Below are positions 1-7,513 of a DNA stretch of 64,000 bases, piece after piece (positions within the stretch are counted from its first letter, which is position 1; every line of letters starts with the position of its first letter). Made by a program: the position numbers and the translations under genes. Source of the stretch: Candidatus Brevundimonas colombiensis (GTDB taxonomy: Bacteria > Pseudomonadota > Alphaproteobacteria > Caulobacterales > Caulobacteraceae). A model generated the notes under the pieces. It did no database searches, had not been told where the DNA came from, and saw nothing but the letters and a program-made list of their open reading frames with translations. The stretch is from contig CP119326.1 of assembly GCA_029202665.1 (NCBI GenBank), positions 2,604,001 through 2,668,000 of the forward strand. The letters run 5' to 3'.

Positions 1-288
1 CTCCAGGGTCTGTTTGGCCAGTCCAAGGGTCAGGCCTTCTCGCAGCCGGCGTCTCAGACCGCCTATGTGGTCGGCCGCGTGGACAACATCCACGCCGCCA
101 ATCCGGCCGCCGCCGGCCCGCTGGCCGAACAGGTTCGCCCGCGTCTGACACAGGAACTGGTGCAGGCCATGGTGCAATCGTCCTTCGCCGCCGGCGCCCA
201 GCGCTCCAAGGCCAAGAACGACCCGGCCCAGGCGCTGTCTGCGCTGGGCCTGTCGGCCGACGCCAAGCCCGCCGCACCGGCGCAATGA
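1..288 (+). CDS. PpiD/SurA-like peptidyl-prolyl isomerase, C-terminal end (partial)
   Basis: The reading frame is open from the first base and ends in TGA at 286-288, so only the last 95 codons are present. The fragment reads as the C-terminal tail of a periplasmic, membrane-anchored folding factor of the PpiD type: a stretch beginning AYVVGRVDNIHAANP, then an amphipathic helix and a low-complexity Ala/Pro tail. No catalytic parvulin residues lie inside the window. The stop overlaps the trpE start as ATGA, so the two are probably translationally coupled. A PpiD-like gene directly upstream of trpE is a common arrangement in alphaproteobacteria, and the assignment depends partly on that context. 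Confidence 0.6.
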   Translation, partial: LQGLFGQSKGQAFSQPASQTAYVVGRVDNIHAANPAAAGPLAEQVRPRLTQELVQAMVQSSFAAGAQRSKAKNDPAQALSALGLSADAKPAAPAQ

Positions 289-1802
289 CGACGGCGACGC
301 CCGCCGCCGCCGATTTCGACGCCTTCGCCGCCGGTCTTCGGGCCGGTCGGCCGCAGGTGATCGTGCGCCGGATCATCGATGATCTGGAAACGCCGGTCTC
401 GGCCTATCTGAAGCTGGGCCTGAACCGGCCCTACGCCTGCCTGCTGGAATCGGTGGAAGGCGGCGCGGTCAACGGCCGCTATTCGATCCTGACGCTGGAC
501 CCCGACGTGGTCTGGCGCTGCCGGGGGCACGCGGCCGAGTTGGCGCGCGGTCCCGCCATCGCCCAGGGCGTCTTCACGCCCGAAGGCCAGCCGGCGCTTC
601 AGTCGCTGCGCGCCCTGATCGCGGCCTCACGGTTCGATCTGCCCGACGACCTTCCGCCCATGGCGGCGGGCCTGTTCGGCGTGTTCGGCTATGACATGGT
701 GCGGCTGCTGGAGCCCTTGGGCGCGCCCAACCCCGATCCGCTGGACCTGCCGGATGCGGTCCTGACCCGGCCGTCCCTGGTCGCAATCTTCGATTCAGTG
801 CGTCATGAGATCGTCCTGATCTCCGCCGCCTATCCGGACGCGGGACGTGATGCGGAGCCGGCGCATGACGCGGCGGTCGCGCGGCTAGACGCCTTCGAAG
901 CCGCCTTGCGCGATCCCCTGCCGGTCCGCGCCGCGCCTCAAGAAGCGGCGGCGCCGGCCTTCGCCTCTCCGGTGAACGAAGCCGGATTCGGCGAGATGGT
1001 GGCCCGCGCCAAGGACTATATCGCCGCCGGCGATATCTTCCAGGTGGTGCTGAGCCACCGATTCTCCGCGCCATGGTCGGCCGATCCCTTCGCCTTCTAT
1101 CGGTCCCTGCGTCGCCAGAACCCGTCGCCCTATCTGTTCTATCTGAACTTCGACGGCTTCCAGTTGGCGGGATCCAGCCCGGAAATCCTGGTTCGGCTGA
1201 AGGACGGCGAAGTGACCATTCGGCCCTTGGCCGGCACCCGCAAGCGCGGCGAGACGCCAGAGGCGGACAAGGCGCTGGAAGTCGAACTTCTGGCCGACCC
1301 GAAGGAGCGGGCCGAGCATCTGATGCTGCTGGATCTGGGCCGCAACGACGTGGGTCGCGTGGCGGCGCCCGGCACGGTGGAAGTGACGGAAAGCTTCGTC
1401 GTCGAACGCTACAGCCAGGTCATGCACATCGTCTCGAACGTGCGGGGCAAGGCCGATCCCCGTCTGGACGCGGTCGACACCCTGCTGGCGGCCCTGCCCG
1501 CAGGCACCCTGTCGGGCGCGCCCAAGGTTCGCGCGATGGAGATCATCGACGAGTTGGAGAGCGAGAAGCGCGGCATCGGATACGGCGGGGGCGTCGGCTA
1601 TATCTCGGCGGGCGGCGAGGCGGACATCTGCATCACCCTGCGCACCGCCCTGTTCGCGGACGACCGCATCTTCGTCCAGGCGGGGGCCGGCGTGGTCGCC
1701 GACAGCGATCCGGTCGCCGAATACGCCGAAACCCAGCACAAGGCGCGTGCGCCGATGCGGGCGGCCGAGGAAGCCTGGCGCTTTCGCACCGGCAATCGCT
1801 AA
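285..1802 (+). CDS. trpE: Anthranilate synthase component I (TrpE)
   Basis: This is the chorismate-binding large subunit of anthranilate synthase, which makes anthranilate from chorismate and ammonia in tryptophan synthesis. The 505-residue length is normal for TrpE. An N-terminal feedback-binding region (residues 20-200) precedes the chorismate-binding domain, with conserved blocks including FQVVLSHRFS, SPEILVRL, GTRKRGETPEAD, LDLGRNDVGRV and GTLSGAPKVRAMEIIDELE near residues 405-425. The ATG overlaps the upstream stop (ATGA). It is followed, after a gap that holds an opposite-strand small gene, by trpG, trpD and trpC. No leader peptide or attenuator is visible because the gene starts inside its upstream neighbour. 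Confidence 0.97.
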   Translation: MTTATPAAADFDAFAAGLRAGRPQVIVRRIIDDLETPVSAYLKLGLNRPYACLLESVEGGAVNGRYSILTLDPDVVWRCRGHAAELARGPAIAQGVFTPEGQPALQSLRALIAASRFDLPDDLPPMAAGLFGVFGYDMVRLLEPLGAPNPDPLDLPDAVLTRPSLVAIFDSVRHEIVLISAAYPDAGRDAEPAHDAAVARLDAFEAALRDPLPVRAAPQEAAAPAFASPVNEAGFGEMVARAKDYIAAGDIFQVVLSHRFSAPWSADPFAFYRSLRRQNPSPYLFYLNFDGFQLAGSSPEILVRLKDGEVTIRPLAGTRKRGETPEADKALEVELLADPKERAEHLMLLDLGRNDVGRVAAPGTVEVTESFVVERYSQVMHIVSNVRGKADPRLDAVDTLLAALPAGTLSGAPKVRAMEIIDELESEKRGIGYGGGVGYISAGGEADICITLRTALFADDRIFVQAGAGVVADSDPVAEYAETQHKARAPMRAAEEAWRFRTGNR

Positions 1803-2002
1803 CGGGTCATTGTCGTCGTCGCATCGTTGAACTGGACGCCCGGCCCGACGATGACCACCCCGGCCATCAGCAGCGCCGCCATCGCCGCCAGGGCGGCGGC
1901 GCCCAGGGCGGCGGCCGCGCTGGGGCGGGTTTCGACCATGACCAGCCGCGCCTTTGCAGCGGCGATCTTGGCGGCAATGTCTTTTTCGGCGGTCAGTTTC
2001 AC
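1799..2002 (-). CDS. Small single-pass membrane protein of unknown function
   Basis: This 67-codon ORF lies on the strand opposite the trp genes. It has a charged N-terminal helix (KLTAEKDIAAKIAAAKARL) followed by one Ala/Leu/Val-rich membrane segment around residues 30-52 and a short polar tail. I chose the GTG at 2002 because AGGA sits 7 nt upstream; a longer version would use a GTG at 2023 that has no ribosome-binding site. Its 3' end overlaps the end of trpE by 4 bp. I do not recognise a family. The competing plus-strand ORF in this gap is Ala/Ser/Pro-rich and looks like a shadow. Confidence 0.45.
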   Translation of the reverse strand: MKLTAEKDIAAKIAAAKARLVMVETRPSAAAALGAAALAAMAALLMAGVVIVGPGVQFNDATTTMTR

Positions 2003-2054
2003 GCCCGCATCCTGCGTTCGCACGGGTTAAAATGCGCTTTACCGCCGCGCTGGC

Positions 2055-2083
2055 TTGGCGTGGACGCGCGTCGCGCCTAGAAG
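2055..2083 (+). promoter_or_regulatory. Candidate promoter of trpG, placing transcription start at or next to the ATG
   Basis: TTGGCGT at 2055-2061 and CCTAGAAG at 2076-2083 are separated by 14 nt. They resemble the Caulobacter housekeeping consensus TTGACGS-N10-14-GCTANAWC, with the CTANAW core intact. The expected start is about 7 nt after the -10, that is at or immediately before the trpG ATG at 2091, and no Shine-Dalgarno precedes that ATG. This would give a leaderless or near-leaderless mRNA. Confidence 0.4.
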
Positions 2084-2090
2084 CCAGAAC

Positions 2091-2681
2091 ATGATCCTCG
2101 TCGTCGATAACTACGACAGCTTCACCTACAACCTCGTCCACTACCTCGCGGAGTTGGGCGCGCCGACGCATGTGGTGCGCAACGACGACCTGAGCGTGGA
2201 CCAGGCGTGGGCGCTGAACCCCGCCGCCGTCCTGCTGTCGCCCGGCCCCTGCGCGCCGGATCAGGCCGGCATCTGCCTGTCCTTGATCGAGACAGCGCCG
2301 GCCTCCATGCCGATTTTGGGCGTCTGCCTGGGCCATCAGGCCATCGGCCAGGCATTCGGCGGCGAAGTGATCCGCGCCAAGACCCTGATGCACGGCAAGA
2401 CCTCGCCCATCCTACATGACGGCCAGAGCGTCTTCGCCGGTCTGCCGTCGCCCTTCACCGCCACCCGTTATCATTCGCTGGCCGTCAGGCGCGAAACCCT
2501 GCCTGATGAGCTGGAGATCACCGCCTGGACCGCCGACGGCGAGATCATGGGTCTGCGGCACCGCAGCCGCCCAATCCACGGCGTACAGTTCCACCCGGAA
2601 TCGATCGCCACTGAACACGGCCACGACATGCTGGCCAACTTCCTCGACATCGCCGGCGTGAAGCGCCTCGCGGCCGCCTGA
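2091..2681 (+). CDS. trpG: Anthranilate synthase component II, glutamine amidotransferase (TrpG)
   Basis: TrpG supplies ammonia from glutamine to TrpE. It is a 196-residue class I glutamine amidotransferase, beginning with the typical MILVVDNYDSFTYNLVHYL. The nucleophile is Cys79 in GVCLGHQAIGQAFGG, and the His168/Glu170 pair lies in HGVQFHPESI. The ORF remains open back to 2055, but that segment contains the candidate promoter and the family start is at 2091. The gene is separated from trpE by about 290 bp holding an opposite-strand ORF, so trpG-trpD-trpC may be a separate transcript from trpE. trpD follows 17 bp downstream. Confidence 0.96.
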   Translation: MILVVDNYDSFTYNLVHYLAELGAPTHVVRNDDLSVDQAWALNPAAVLLSPGPCAPDQAGICLSLIETAPASMPILGVCLGHQAIGQAFGGEVIRAKTLMHGKTSPILHDGQSVFAGLPSPFTATRYHSLAVRRETLPDELEITAWTADGEIMGLRHRSRPIHGVQFHPESIATEHGHDMLANFLDIAGVKRLAAA

Positions 2682-2698
2682 TCGTGGCGGACTGAATC

Positions 2699-3736
2699 AT
2701 GGCGGAAGGGTTCAAGCCGATCCTGGCCCGGCTCGTCGAGGGCCGGCCGCTGACGTCCGAACAGGCGCATGATTTCTTCGCCGCCTGCCTTCGCGGCGAG
2801 CCGACCCCGTCTCAGGTGGCGGCCGCCGTTACCGCCATGCGTATGCGCGGCGAAACCGTGGACGAGATCGCCGCCTTCGCCGCCGCCATGCGTGAGGCGG
2901 CCCTGACGCTGGATCACCCGTATGAGGTCATCGACACCTGCGGCACGGGCGGCGACGGCCAGCATACCTATAATATCTCCACCGCCGCCGCCCTGGTGTT
3001 GGCCGGCGCGGGCTTGAAGGTCGCCAAGCATGGCAACCGGGCGATGTCTTCCAAATCAGGCTCTTCCGACGTTCTGTCGATCTTGGGTGTGAACCTGATG
3101 GCCGATCAGGCGCAGCAGAGGAAGGCGCTGGACGAGGCGGGCATCTGTTTCCTGTTCGCCCCCGCCTATCACGGGGCCATGCGTCACGTCGGACCTGTCC
3201 GGGCCGAGATTGGTTTCCGCACCGTATTCAATCTTCTGGGACCGCTTTCGAACCCTGCGTCTGCAAAACGCCAGGTCATGGGCGTCTATGATCCGCGCCT
3301 GCTGGAACCGCTGGCCGAAGTGCTGGGAAGGCTGGGCGCCACGCGCGCCTGGACGGTCCACGGCCAGGGTCTGGACGAACTGGCGACCTCCGGCCCGACC
3401 GAAGTGGCCGAGTGGAAGAACGGCGCCGTTCGACGGTTCCAGGTTACGCCCGAAGACGCCGGTCTGCCGCGCAGCCCCATCGCCGCCATTCGCGGCGGCG
3501 ACGCGGAAGAGAACGCCGAGGCTCTGCGCGCCTTACTTGCGGGCCAGACCGGGGCCTATCGGGACATCGTCCTGCTGAACGCCGCCGCGGCCTTGGTCGT
3601 GGCGGACAAGGCGGTCGATCTGGCTCAGGGCGCCGCCGTGGCCGCCGCCGCCATCGACGATGGCCGGGCCGCCGAGGCGTTGGAGCGTCTGGCCCGCATC
3701 ACCACGACACCGCTGGACCCAGAAGCCGACGCATGA
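2699..3736 (+). CDS. trpD: Anthranilate phosphoribosyltransferase (TrpD)
   Basis: TrpD transfers the phosphoribosyl group of PRPP to anthranilate. The 345-residue protein has an N-terminal helical domain, then the glycine-rich PRPP loop DTCGTGGDGQHTYNIST (about residues 80-96), the KHGNRAMSSKSGSSDVL block, and RAEIGFRTVFNLLGPLSNPA. Length and motifs are full. The stop overlaps the trpC start (ATGA at 3733-3736), which argues for translational coupling. It does not carry a fused amidotransferase domain, in agreement with the free trpG upstream. Confidence 0.97.
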   Translation: MAEGFKPILARLVEGRPLTSEQAHDFFAACLRGEPTPSQVAAAVTAMRMRGETVDEIAAFAAAMREAALTLDHPYEVIDTCGTGGDGQHTYNISTAAALVLAGAGLKVAKHGNRAMSSKSGSSDVLSILGVNLMADQAQQRKALDEAGICFLFAPAYHGAMRHVGPVRAEIGFRTVFNLLGPLSNPASAKRQVMGVYDPRLLEPLAEVLGRLGATRAWTVHGQGLDELATSGPTEVAEWKNGAVRRFQVTPEDAGLPRSPIAAIRGGDAEENAEALRALLAGQTGAYRDIVLLNAAAALVVADKAVDLAQGAAVAAAAIDDGRAAEALERLARITTTPLDPEADA

Positions 3737-4527
3737 CCGACGTTCTCGACCGCATCGCCGCCTATAAGCGCGAGGACGTCGCCGCCCGAAAGACGGCTGC
3801 GTCCCAGGACGCGATCGAGGCCCTGGCCAAGACCGCCTCGGCGCCGCGCGGCTTTCGCGCCGCTTTGGAGCTTGTCGGCGAGGAAACCGGCCGCCCGGCC
3901 CTGATCGCCGAGATCAAGAAGGCCAGTCCGTCCAAGGGTTTGATTCGCCCCGACTTCGATCCGCCCGCCCTGGCCCGCGCTTATCAGGCGGGGGGCGCGG
4001 CCTGTCTTTCGGTGTTGACCGACGGTCCCAGCTTCCAGGGCGATGACGCCTATCTGGCGGCCGCGCGCGACGCCGTCGCCCTGCCCTGCCTGCGCAAGGA
4101 TTTCCTGGTCGATCCGTGGCAGGTGGCCGAAAGCCGCGCCCTGGGGGCCGACTGCATCCTGATCATCCTGGCCATGATCGACGACAGGCTTGCCGCCGAA
4201 CTGCTGGCGGAGGCCGAACGGTTCGGCATGGACGCCTTGATCGAAACGCACGACGAAACCGAAATGGCCCGGGCCTGCGCCCTGGGCGGCGACCTAGTGG
4301 GCGTCAACAACCGTTCGCTGCGGACCTTCGAGGTCGACCTGGAGGTCACCGAACGGCTGTCGATGCTCAGTCCCGTTCGCGCGCTTCTGGTCGCGGAAAG
4401 CGGCATCTTCACGCCGGACGATGTCGCGCGCGTCTCCGCCGCCCACGCCCAGGCCATACTGGTCGGCGAAAGCCTGATGCGGCAGGCCGATGTCGAGGCT
4501 GCGACGCGGGCCTTGCTGGCGGCCTGA
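3733..4527 (+). CDS. trpC: Indole-3-glycerol phosphate synthase (TrpC)
   Basis: This TIM-barrel enzyme closes the indole ring in tryptophan synthesis. The start is the ATG overlapping the trpD stop. From there the 264 residues match the family length, with the conserved ALIAEIKKASPSKGLIR (substrate lysine), LRKDFLVDPWQ, ADCILIILAMI, LVGVNNRSLRTFEVD and LLVAESGIFTPDDV. No PRAI (TrpF) domain is fused. It is the last gene of the trpG-D-C run; lexA follows in the same direction but with its own promoter and operators in the gap. Confidence 0.96.
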   Translation: MTDVLDRIAAYKREDVAARKTAASQDAIEALAKTASAPRGFRAALELVGEETGRPALIAEIKKASPSKGLIRPDFDPPALARAYQAGGAACLSVLTDGPSFQGDDAYLAAARDAVALPCLRKDFLVDPWQVAESRALGADCILIILAMIDDRLAAELLAEAERFGMDALIETHDETEMARACALGGDLVGVNNRSLRTFEVDLEVTERLSMLSPVRALLVAESGIFTPDDVARVSAAHAQAILVGESLMRQADVEAATRALLAA

Positions 4528-4572
4528 ACCCCAGCCTTCCCGATCAAACGACGGCGGAGCGCGGCCGTTAAG

Positions 4573-4601
4573 TTGACATTAGGAAGGAACACTTACAGAA
4601 C
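4573..4601 (+). promoter_or_regulatory. lexA promoter
   Basis: TTGACAT at 4573-4579 is a near-perfect -35. After 14 nt, TACAGAAC at 4594-4601 is a partial match to the Caulobacter -10. The -10 overlaps the first LexA box, as expected for autorepression. Predicted transcription start is about 4608, giving a leader of roughly 50 nt. Confidence 0.55.
4587..4601 (+). promoter_or_regulatory. LexA (SOS) box 1 of lexA
   Basis: GAAC-ACTTACA-GAAC is the reverse complement of the alphaproteobacterial direct-repeat operator GTTC-N7-GTTC. It is an exact match at both half-sites and the spacing, and it overlaps the -10 of the lexA promoter. Confidence 0.85.
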
Positions 4602-4610
4602 ATCGTCAAT

Positions 4611-4625
4611 GTTCACGGCCCGTTC
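4611..4625 (+). promoter_or_regulatory. LexA (SOS) box 2 of lexA
   Basis: GTTC-ACGGCCC-GTTC is a second exact operator in the opposite orientation to box 1. Its first base is 24 bp downstream of the first base of box 1 and 35 bp upstream of the lexA start codon. Confidence 0.8.
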
Positions 4626-4659
4626 CGATTCTGTGGAGGGGGCGCTTGAGGGCTTGGCG

Positions 4660-5358
4660 ATGCTCACGCGCAAACAGCACGAACTGCTGATGTTCATCCA
4701 CGAACGGATTCAGGAGACGGGCGTCTCCCCCTCGTTCGACGAGATGAAGGAGGCGCTGGACCTTGCCTCTAAATCCGGCATCCACCGGCTGATCACGGCG
4801 CTGGAGGAGCGCGGCTTCATCCGCCGCCTGGCCCATCGGGCGCGCGCCCTGGAAGTGACGAAGCTGCCGGAACAAGCCACCGCCGGTGCGCCGCGCGGTC
4901 GGGCGGGGTTCAAGCCCGACGTGATCGAAGGCGGCGCCCCCGTCCGGCAGGCCGTATCTACGGCCGCCAACGACACGCGCGAACTGCCGCTGCTGGGCAA
5001 GATCGCCGCCGGCACGCCCATCGCCGCCATTCAGCACGAGCAGGACCGCCTGCCCGTGCCGGAATCCATGCTCGGCAAGGGCGACCATTATGTTCTCGAG
5101 ATCGAAGGCGATTCGATGATCGAGGCGGGCATTTTGAACGGCGATCTGGTCGTGATCCGGCGCGGCGACACCGCAACCAACGGCGAGATCGTCGTGGCCC
5201 TGGTCGAGGGCGAGGAAGCCACCTTGAAACGCTTTCGCCGCAAGGGCGGCTCCATTGCGCTGGAGCCGGCCAATCGCAACTATGAGACCCGCATTTTCGG
5301 CCCCGACCAGGTCGAGGTCCAAGGCAAGCTGGTCGGCCTCATGCGCCGCTATCACTGA
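4660..5358 (+). CDS. lexA: SOS transcriptional repressor LexA
   Basis: LexA represses DNA-damage genes and is inactivated by RecA-stimulated self-cleavage. I placed the start at ATG 4660, giving the family N-terminus MLTRKQHELLMFIHERI and 232 residues; GAGGG lies 7 nt upstream. An earlier in-frame ATG at 4609 sits in operator DNA. The N-terminal winged helix covers residues 1-65, then an Ala/Gly/Arg-rich linker that is long relative to E. coli LexA, as usual in alphaproteobacteria. The cleavage bond is Ala117-Gly118 (KIAAGTPIAA), and the catalytic dyad is Ser152 (EGDSMIEAG) and Lys190 (ATLKRFRRKG). Two LexA boxes upstream indicate autoregulation. The 3' end overlaps the convergent comEC by 20 bp. 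Confidence 0.97.
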   Translation: MLTRKQHELLMFIHERIQETGVSPSFDEMKEALDLASKSGIHRLITALEERGFIRRLAHRARALEVTKLPEQATAGAPRGRAGFKPDVIEGGAPVRQAVSTAANDTRELPLLGKIAAGTPIAAIQHEQDRLPVPESMLGKGDHYVLEIEGDSMIEAGILNGDLVVIRRGDTATNGEIVVALVEGEEATLKRFRRKGGSIALEPANRNYETRIFGPDQVEVQGKLVGLMRRYH

Positions 5359-7513
5359 CGTCGGGGTCGGGCTGGCGCGTCCAGGGACGGTTTCCGCGCA
5401 CCTCGGTCGTCCAGACCGCGCGCCAGCCAGCGTCATCGCGCCATAGTTCGACCGCCCCGCCCCGGGCGAAATCCACGCCGTCCAGAACCAGACGGCCGCT
5501 GCAAGACGCGGGCAGGTTGGTGACGACGGCCCGGACGCCCACGACCTCGGCCGTGTCGCACAGGGATGCCAGGTGCTCCAAATCCGGAGCCCTCCTTCCC
5601 CACCACAGGGCGATCGGTCCTGCAGCCGGACTTTCTGGTCGGCACGAGAAGCGGTCGTAGGTCCAGCCGTCCACGTCGCGCGCGGTCAGGACCAGCCCCC
5701 TTCGTCGGGACCACAGGTCGGCCGCGAACTCTCGTACGCCCGGGCGGACCACGACCGCCTCGCCCTGCCGGTTGAAGGCCGCATTCGTTCCCCCATCCCC
5801 GATCCAGAGATCCGGCGCCGGCGGACGGGGCCAGATCATCACCGCCGCCGCCAGAGGCAGGCCCAGCCAGCGTAACCGTCCGCGCCAGAGGCAAATGAAC
5901 ACCACGCCCACAAAGGCGATGGGCAGAATGAAATCGGGCGCGCTGGGTATGGTTTGGACGGCGCCGGGCAAGCCGGCCGTCCACGCTCCGATCGCCAGCA
6001 TCAGATCCACGCCCCATCCCGCCACGGCCAGGAAAGGTCCCCCAAGCCCCAAGGGCTCCATCGCCGCGCCCAGCGCCAGGGCCGGCATCAGGATGAAGTC
6101 CGCCACCGGCGATGTCCCCAGATTGGCCAGCAGGCCATACATGGCGGTGCGGTTGAAATGCTGCATCGAGAAGGGACCGGTCGCCAGGCCTGCGACCAGG
6201 CTGGCGGCCGCAGCCGCCGTGACCCAACCCGCGAACCGCTGGATCGCCAGGATCGGCCAGGGCGCGGAAATCTCGCGCGGCGTCTTGGGCCATGCTTCGA
6301 CGAGGGCCACCAGCGCCGCCGTCGCCGCGAACGACATCTGGAAACCGGGCGTCACGACGGCCTCTGGCTGGATGGCCAGCACGACGAAGGCGGCCACCGC
6401 CAGGCCATGCATGGTCACCGCCTGTCGATCCAGCAGGATGGCGAGAAAGGCGATGGAGGCGGTGATGGCCGCTCGTTCGGCCGGCGGCGGCGCGCCGGAC
6501 ACCACCAGATAGACCCCGACGGCGACCAGGCCCGCCATCGCCGCGACTTTCTTTCCCGGAACGCGCAGCGCCAGCCAGGGCCATGCGGCGACGCCCAGCC
6601 GCACGGCGAAGAACACGAACCCGCCGACGATCGCCATGTGCAGCCCAGAGACCGACAGAATGTGCGCCAGGCCCGAATCGCGCATCACGTCCAGGTCCGC
6701 CTGGCTGATCCAGGTCTCGTGACTGGTGGTCATGGCGGCCGCGATCCCGCCCGTCCGTTCGCCCAGTCGCGCCACGATCCGCTTCGCCAGGGCATAGCGC
6801 GCGCCGTTGACCGCCATCTCCAGCCGCAACCGCCACGGCGCGCGCGGCAAGTCAGCGGCGCGCGTCTCGCCCAGCGCGAAGGCCACCCCGCCCATGCCTT
6901 GAAAGAAGGCGTTGCGTCCGAAGTCATAGGCGCCGGGACTGGCCGGCGCGGGCGGCGGATTGAGTATGGCGAACAGCCGGATCGCCTGGCCGGGTTCAGG
7001 CGGATCGCCCCGAAGCGTGGCGCGAAGTCGAACCGGCGTCTGATCCGGGGTCAGGCCGCGAATCCACACCGGCGCGATCATCACGCGCGCGCCGCGCTGG
7101 CCGGGACTGTCCACATCGACCACCCAGGCCTCGATCACGGTGGGCGCGCTGAGTGTCGGGGCGATGGGGGCGGCGACGAAGAGGGTGCGCGCCTTGGCCG
7201 ACGCCAGACCCGCCGCCAGGCAGGCGATCATCAGCAGGGGCCATGTGATGCGGCGGGTCCGCCCGCGCGTCTTGGCCAGGCCCCAGACCGCAAAGCCTGT
7301 GATCGCCGCCAGTCCCAGCGGCCAGAAGGCCGGTTCGAACTGCAAGGCGAAATAGAGGGCGCAACCGCAGCCGAACGCCACCGGTCCCCACAGCCGCCAT
7401 CGCAAGGCCTGGGCCGCGACCTGATCGGCCAGCCAGGCTCGCAATCGCGCGCCGGGGGTAGGCTTTGCCGCATCGGGGCGTATAAGGGCGTCGCCTACGG
7501 ACCCCTCCCCCAT
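5339..7513 (-). CDS. comEC: ComEC/Rec2 family DNA-uptake channel protein
   Basis: This polytopic inner-membrane protein belongs to the family that carries single-stranded DNA into the cytoplasm during natural transformation. An N-terminal DUF4131-type region with several membrane segments (residues 35-110) is followed by an OB-like domain, then the competence domain with the family signature HILSVSGLHMAIVGG near residue 285 and about eight more helices. The C-terminal 160 residues lie where a metallo-beta-lactamase domain should be (LWIGDGGTNAAFN), but the zinc motif HxHxDH is absent. The start is uncertain: the ATG at 7513 overlaps the gltX start codon on the other strand, so the true start may be further inside the gene. 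It overlaps lexA at its 3' end. Confidence 0.85.
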   Translation of the reverse strand: MGEGSVGDALIRPDAAKPTPGARLRAWLADQVAAQALRWRLWGPVAFGCGCALYFALQFEPAFWPLGLAAITGFAVWGLAKTRGRTRRITWPLLMIACLAAGLASAKARTLFVAAPIAPTLSAPTVIEAWVVDVDSPGQRGARVMIAPVWIRGLTPDQTPVRLRATLRGDPPEPGQAIRLFAILNPPPAPASPGAYDFGRNAFFQGMGGVAFALGETRAADLPRAPWRLRLEMAVNGARYALAKRIVARLGERTGGIAAAMTTSHETWISQADLDVMRDSGLAHILSVSGLHMAIVGGFVFFAVRLGVAAWPWLALRVPGKKVAAMAGLVAVGVYLVVSGAPPPAERAAITASIAFLAILLDRQAVTMHGLAVAAFVVLAIQPEAVVTPGFQMSFAATAALVALVEAWPKTPREISAPWPILAIQRFAGWVTAAAAASLVAGLATGPFSMQHFNRTAMYGLLANLGTSPVADFILMPALALGAAMEPLGLGGPFLAVAGWGVDLMLAIGAWTAGLPGAVQTIPSAPDFILPIAFVGVVFICLWRGRLRWLGLPLAAAVMIWPRPPAPDLWIGDGGTNAAFNRQGEAVVVRPGVREFAADLWSRRRGLVLTARDVDGWTYDRFSCRPESPAAGPIALWWGRRAPDLEHLASLCDTAEVVGVRAVVTNLPASCSGRLVLDGVDFARGGAVELWRDDAGWRAVWTTEVRGNRPWTRQPDPDVSDSGA

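Noticed and set aside
285..420. Possible trp attenuator or leader peptide
   Set aside because: trpE begins inside the upstream gene, leaving no leader region and no Trp-codon cluster.
885..2393. 502-codon minus-strand ORF across trpE
   Set aside because: It is antisense to the well-supported trpE and trpG genes. Its composition (Arg/Gly/His/Asp-rich, no domain pattern) is that of a GC-rich shadow frame.
4609..4659. Longer LexA starting at ATG 4609 (or TTG 4573)
   Set aside because: That segment contains the second LexA box and promoter DNA. The start at 4660 has a ribosome-binding site and matches the family N-terminus.
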